A stretch of DNA of 27,183 bases, taken from the NCBI GenBank assembly GCA_964343305.1, contig CAYFJO010000108.1, forward strand, positions 1 through 27,183, given 5' to 3'. Shown here in pieces: positions 23,595 through 27,183 of this stretch. The DNA is from CAYFJO01 sp964343305. GTDB lineage: Bacteria > Planctomycetota > Planctomycetia > Pirellulales > Pirellulaceae. The first letter of the stretch is position 1. Each line of letters begins with the position of its first letter. The notes under the pieces are model-generated. The model searched no databases. It saw nothing but the letters and a program-made list of their open reading frames with translations, and was not told the origin of the DNA. The position numbers and the translations under genes are program-made.

Positions 23595-24167
23595 ATGCAG
23601 GTTTCAGTCGAGGAAACGAAAATCCGTGATCTTGTGATCGTTCGTCACCAGGTGTTTCACGACGATCGTGGGTTCTTTCAAGAGGTTCACCGCGAGGACG
23701 CGTTTCGAGACGCGGGACTTGATCTGACGTTTGTACAAAGCAACCACTCGGGTTCGTCGAAAGATGTGGTCCGAGGCCTGCACTTTCAATGGGACCCGCC
23801 CATGGGGAAGATGATGCGCGTGACTCGTGGCGAGGCATTCCTCGTCGCCGTCGACATTCGCAAAGGTTCGCCCACTTTGGGCCATTGGCACGGTGAACTC
23901 CTGAAAGAGTATGACGGCAAACAACTTTACGGGCCGGCCGGATTTGCTCGCGGGTTTTGTGTGTTGTCGGACTACGCAGAAATCCAATACATGTGTACGG
24001 GAACTTACAACCAGCAATGCGAGTCAGGGATCCTGTGGAATGACCCTGAGATCGGCATCCAATGGCCCGTGGCGGATCCTGTACTTTCCGCAAAAGACAA
24101 GGATGCTCAAACGTTGTCCGAGTGGTTGGGCCAAAGCGATGCCGATCAATTCACGTATGTCGAGTAA
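23595..24167 (+). CDS. rfbC: dTDP-4-dehydrorhamnose 3,5-epimerase-like protein
   Basis: This 190-aa cupin-fold RmlC-family protein epimerises C3 and C5 of dTDP-4-keto-6-deoxyglucose on the way to dTDP-L-rhamnose. Family landmarks are FHDDRGFFQEVHREDAF, FVQSNHSGSSKDVVRGLHFQ (catalytic His63), GEAFLVAVDIRKGSPTLGHW, YGPAGFARGFCVLSDYAEIQ, YMCTGTYNQQCESGILWNDP and IGIQWPVADPVLSAKD. The length is close to the usual 180-190 aa. GAGG lies upstream of the ATG. It heads a tight cluster, 26 bp before the SDR gene. Related 3,5- or 5-epimerases for other deoxysugars cannot be excluded. Confidence 0.88.
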   Translation: MQVSVEETKIRDLVIVRHQVFHDDRGFFQEVHREDAFRDAGLDLTFVQSNHSGSSKDVVRGLHFQWDPPMGKMMRVTRGEAFLVAVDIRKGSPTLGHWHGELLKEYDGKQLYGPAGFARGFCVLSDYAEIQYMCTGTYNQQCESGILWNDPEIGIQWPVADPVLSAKDKDAQTLSEWLGQSDADQFTYVE

Positions 24168-24193
24168 CTAAATAATCGAAATCGAGTTCATCA

Positions 24194-25156
24194 ATGAAAA
24201 TTCTTGTTGCCGGCGGCGCCGGCTATATCGGTTCCACGCTCGTTCCACGGCTGCTTGGCCGAGGCTACGAAGTTGATGTGGTCGACCAATTGTGGTTTGG
24301 CAACTTCCTTCCGTCCGAGGTTGGCTTGATTCAACGCGATTTGATGACGTTGGAGGCGAGTGATTTGGATGGCTACGAGCAAGTGATTTTTCTGGCGGGA
24401 TTGTCCAATGACCCGATGGCCGAGTACTCGCCTCGCCGCAATTTTGTCGAGAACGCCGCCGGACCTGCTTACTTGGCGTACGCTGCGAAGCAAGCTGGGG
24501 CGAAACGGTTCATCCACGGTAGATCTTGCTCGGTGTATGGCTACACGGTGAACGAACTTTACGACGAACAAAGCCCGACGGTCTGTGCCTATCCCTACGG
24601 CATCTCGAAGCTGCAAGGCGAGTTCAGCGGCCTGCAACTTGAAGACGACACGTTTTCCGTAATCGGATTCCGCAAGGGAACGGTTTCAGGCCACAGCCCG
24701 CGCATGCGATTCGACCTGATCATCAACACGATGTTCAAATGTGCCGTCGTTGACAAAATGGTAACCGTTAATAATCCGGCGATCTGGCGACCGATTCTAG
24801 GAATCGAAGATGCGGTTTCCGCCTATGTGCGAGCCGTCGAAGCACCGCTGGAAATCTCCGGTGTGTTTAATATCGCGTCGGGAAATTTTACGGTCGGTGA
24901 AGTTGCCGACTACGTTCAGCAGGGCGTCAAGGAGCACCTGGGGATCGAAGCAAAGATGACGATCAAACACATGGAGGACTTCCGTAACTACAAGGTCAGT
25001 TTCGACAAAGCCCAAAATGTTCTCAGTTTCAAACCTCGCTATGATGTGGAGAAGATCGTACGCGACCTTGCCCAACACATCGACGAGTACGGCGATTTCT
25101 CGGACGAGCGCTTCTATAACATTCGCAAATTCAAATCTTTGCAGGGGGATTCGTGA
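24194..25156 (+). CDS. Extended-SDR NAD-dependent sugar-nucleotide epimerase/dehydratase
   Basis: This 320-aa extended short-chain dehydrogenase binds NAD through MKILVAGGAGYIGSTLVPRL (GxxGxxG). It has the conserved LAGLSNDPMAEYSPRRNFVE segment, catalytic Ser in HGRSCSVYGY, and the YPYGISKLQGE Tyr-x3-Lys pair. Substrate-side sequences GFRKGTVSGHSPRMRFDLII and WRPILGIEDAVSAYVRAVEA follow the epimerase/dehydratase layout. It is not a typical RfbB: it is shorter and lacks the TDE signature of dTDP-glucose 4,6-dehydratase. The reaction is therefore unassigned. It lies between rfbC-like and rfbD-like genes, and its TGA stop overlaps the next start, so it is clearly translationally linked to rfbD. 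Confidence 0.87.
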   Translation: MKILVAGGAGYIGSTLVPRLLGRGYEVDVVDQLWFGNFLPSEVGLIQRDLMTLEASDLDGYEQVIFLAGLSNDPMAEYSPRRNFVENAAGPAYLAYAAKQAGAKRFIHGRSCSVYGYTVNELYDEQSPTVCAYPYGISKLQGEFSGLQLEDDTFSVIGFRKGTVSGHSPRMRFDLIINTMFKCAVVDKMVTVNNPAIWRPILGIEDAVSAYVRAVEAPLEISGVFNIASGNFTVGEVADYVQQGVKEHLGIEAKMTIKHMEDFRNYKVSFDKAQNVLSFKPRYDVEKIVRDLAQHIDEYGDFSDERFYNIRKFKSLQGDS

Positions 25157-26037
25157 TGCGAATTGCCGTCACCGGCGCTAACGGCCAACTTGGCACCGAC
25201 GTTTGTTCGGTGTTTCGCGAGGCCGGTCACACGGTTACCGCTTTGACACATGAAGACGTCGAGATTGCCGACCAGCAGCAGGTGACTGCCGCGTTGGGCA
25301 ATATCAAGCCTGACGTCGTTATCAACACAGCGGCAGTGCACAACGTGGAAGCGTGCGAAGCGGATCCTGACCAGGCGTTTCGCGTGAACGCCGTTGGAAC
25401 GCGCAACCTGGCCATTGGATGCGAAGCCGTATCCGCACGATTCATGCACATCAGCACGGACTACGTTTTTGATGGAGCAAAACGCGCTCCATATGTCGAG
25501 ACCGATGCTCCCGGCCCCTTGAACGTCTATGCCAACAGCAAAGTGGCCGGCGAGTTTTTCGCGCTCTGCGAATCGTCGCGCCATTACGTGGTTCGCGTTT
25601 CCGGTTTGTTCGGATCGTCCCCCTGCCGCGCCAAAGGTGGGCGCAACTTCGTTACAACGATGCTCAAACTCGCAAGCGAACGCGACGAAGTGCGAGTTGT
25701 TGATGACGAATTTGTTTCGCCTACCTACACAATCGACGCCGCACGGCAATTACTCCACTTGTTGGGCACCGATTCCTTCGGCATTTATCACATGACAGGT
25801 GAAGGATCTTGTTCGTGGCACGAGTTCGCCGCCAAGATCTTTGAGCACAGCGATGATGTCAATGTCAAACTATCCAAGGCCGAGCCTGGCGAATTCCCCG
25901 TCAAAGTGCGCCGCCCGATGTACACCGTTTTGAGCAATTCCGCAATGCAATCCGCGGGACTTCCCACGATGCCATCGTGGGAAGATGGATTGCGACGTTT
26001 TCTCGCCAGTTTTGGCGGCCAAAATCAAACCGGTTGA
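25156..26037 (+). CDS. rfbD: dTDP-4-dehydrorhamnose reductase-like protein
   Basis: This 293-aa RmlD-type SDR uses NAD(P)H to reduce the 4-keto group in the last step of dTDP-L-rhamnose synthesis. Visible features are MRIAVTGANGQLGTDVCSVF (nucleotide site), VVINTAAVHNVEACEADPDQ, FMHISTDYVFDGAKRAPYVE, PLNVYANSKVAGEFFA (Tyr-x3-Lys), VVRVSGLFGSSPCRAKGGRN and VVDDEFVSPTYTIDAARQLL. I chose the ATG at 25156, which overlaps the preceding TGA by one base and has AGGGGG at 25143-25148. A GTG at 25153 would add one residue. The other pathway genes, rfbA and a classical rfbB, are not in this window. Confidence 0.9.
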   Translation: MRIAVTGANGQLGTDVCSVFREAGHTVTALTHEDVEIADQQQVTAALGNIKPDVVINTAAVHNVEACEADPDQAFRVNAVGTRNLAIGCEAVSARFMHISTDYVFDGAKRAPYVETDAPGPLNVYANSKVAGEFFALCESSRHYVVRVSGLFGSSPCRAKGGRNFVTTMLKLASERDEVRVVDDEFVSPTYTIDAARQLLHLLGTDSFGIYHMTGEGSCSWHEFAAKIFEHSDDVNVKLSKAEPGEFPVKVRRPMYTVLSNSAMQSAGLPTMPSWEDGLRRFLASFGGQNQTG

Positions 26038-26103
26038 CCTCTCACATTTCAACCGATGGATTTCTTAACGGCCAGCCGATTGCCGATGTCATTTGACCTT
26101 GTG

Positions 26104-27027
26104 CTAATCGCAGCAACGATTCTTCCTGCCGGTACCGAGGATTTTCACGATCGAGAAGACCAGGTTGCGGCCTTCGGGGCGGTTGCGGGCATCGAATTCC
26201 CATTGATACCGCAGCGCGAAGATGAGGCCAGCCGGCTCATGAAAGTACTGTGCTTCAGGGCCGATCGAGAAGTAGCGGTCATGGACGCTTGGGTCGTACG
26301 TCACCGCCGCACCGGTGTCGTCGCTGACTTGCCAGTGGCAGTAGCCCGAGACTCCGACGTCCCAGACCTTGTTGAGGTTCTTGGCCACGCCCCACTCGAT
26401 GTGAAAGTCGTCACCGGGACGGATCGCAATCTTGCTCCGCTCGCTGTTAGTTTCATACCGCGCTAGTGCCGATGCCGACCAGGTCTTCTCGCAGTCGAGG
26501 TAAACCGTCCCGCCCAACGTGAACATGCCCGTCCAAAAATCCTTGCCTGCGTTGGCTGGATCGCCCACGTCAAAGTCTCCTGTCGGCACCCAAAAGCCCG
26601 CGGCAGCCACGGTGTCGTAATAATCCCCGTGCCAACCGAGCAGCAACGGTTCGACGAAGATGTCGCCAATGCCCGTGTGCGAGTTGCTCACGCCCAGTCC
26701 GGGGATTTCGATGTCCGTGTAGATGAGTGGCACCAGGATGTCCCAGCCGTAGTCGGCGCCGAGGAATTTTTTCTCGGTGATCCAGATGAAGCGCGGGGCC
26801 GTGGCGAAGACATCGACGTCAAACCCGCCGGGAACCGTGCCGCCCCCGGCGTCCGCCAGCTTGTCGGATTCGTAGTAGAAGTTGTACCACTTGAGATACT
26901 TGCCCGGTCCGGGAATCGACGCCGCTTTGATCCCTTCGGCACCAGGTGGATAGTGGCTGGTCTCTTGGCCTGGGACGTAGCCACCGGTCAGTAACACCAG
27001 CACCGCGGTCAAACATAGTATTCTCAT
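26104..27027 (-). CDS. Exported beta-barrel-type protein (PF13557/MetA-like)
   Basis: This is a 307-aa protein. The start at 27027 is supported by GAGGGGATC just upstream and by a clear signal peptide (MRILCLTAVLVLLTGGYVPG). The longer ORF to 27084 would bury that signal. The mature part has alternating aromatic strands and repeated short turns: YLKWYNFYYESDKLAD, APRFIWITEKKFLGADYGWD, TGIGDIFVEPLLLGWHGDYY, WVPTGDFDVGDPANAGKDFW, YLDCEKTWSASALARYETNS and FALRYQWEFDARNRPEGRNL. This is the pattern of the 'phenol MetA degradation/transporter' outer-membrane barrel family. The substrate is unknown. It is convergent with the rfbD-like gene, with a 66-bp gap and no obvious terminator. Confidence 0.8.
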   Translation of the reverse strand: MRILCLTAVLVLLTGGYVPGQETSHYPPGAEGIKAASIPGPGKYLKWYNFYYESDKLADAGGGTVPGGFDVDVFATAPRFIWITEKKFLGADYGWDILVPLIYTDIEIPGLGVSNSHTGIGDIFVEPLLLGWHGDYYDTVAAAGFWVPTGDFDVGDPANAGKDFWTGMFTLGGTVYLDCEKTWSASALARYETNSERSKIAIRPGDDFHIEWGVAKNLNKVWDVGVSGYCHWQVSDDTGAAVTYDPSVHDRYFSIGPEAQYFHEPAGLIFALRYQWEFDARNRPEGRNLVFSIVKILGTGRKNRCCD

Positions 27028-27183
27028 GATCCCCTCGTGACTGGTTCCTTGCCAATCACACGTCGGCGCGGGGGCAAGCCCCAAAACAGCCGTGTCCGTC
27101 TCGCCTTAGCCCGGATTATTCATGAACCACCGTCCAAACGACGTAATGTTTTTTGTGAAAAGGAGTTGCGGCTATCTTGCCTA

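Noticed and set aside
27121..27183. Open frame starting at ATG 27121 and running off the right edge
   Set aside because: Only about 20 codons are visible, with no ribosome binding site and no recognisable sequence.

Overview
The window looks like a chromosomal segment of a planctomycete, probably a Pirellula/Rhodopirellula relative. Four things visible in the sequence suggest this: a paired cytochrome-c/DUF1549/DUF1553 gene and Tat-exported DUF1501 gene; a secreted protein with two TIGR03000-type domains; an ECF sigma factor of the 'FATTQWTLVL' type near a giant zinc-ribbon Ser/Thr kinase; and a surface-type protein with a planctomycete 'ECLEDRQMMAAD' N-terminal motif. No rRNA, tRNA or CRISPR array was seen.

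Layout. 1-430: decayed transposase remnant (minus). 535-4071: minus-strand run of M20 peptidase, serS and a small membrane-anchored hypothetical protein. 4184-6846: plus-strand clpS, mtaB-like methylthiotransferase and a HAD hydrolase, with a good promoter before clpS and a terminator after mtaB. 6843-7329: a 479-bp internally deleted IS with 12-bp inverted ends, flanked by CTAG copies. Each CTAG copy supplies the stop codon of the neighbouring convergent gene (HAD hydrolase on the left, ECF sigma factor on the right). 7326-15339: a putative signalling/surface module made of an ECF sigma factor (minus), a 17-residue tandem-repeat surface protein (plus) and a 1794-aa mosaic receptor-like kinase (minus).

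15776-20368: minus-strand PSCyt/DUF1549/DUF1553 gene, DUF1501 gene and MdaB-like quinone reductase. 20859-21854: a secreted protein with 24 cysteines in a Gly-Cys-X lattice, an Asp/Thr/Gly linker and two TIGR03000-like domains, followed by a strong intrinsic terminator. 22121-26037: plus-strand glycosyltransferase, rfbC-like epimerase, SDR sugar-nucleotide epimerase/dehydratase and rfbD-like reductase, a partial deoxysugar/glycan set. 26104-27027: minus-strand exported beta-barrel-type protein.

Between genes lie several hairpin repeats. Three begin and end with GTAG/CTAC, and two of these are inverted pairs of small hairpins whose base differences are compensatory. That is the layout expected of REP/BIME elements mobilised by RAYT transposases, though no RAYT gene is present here. 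The most notable items are the IS sitting exactly in a shared CTAG stop, the ECF/repeat-protein/mosaic-kinase locus, the Cys-lattice TIGR03000 protein and the GTAG hairpin family.
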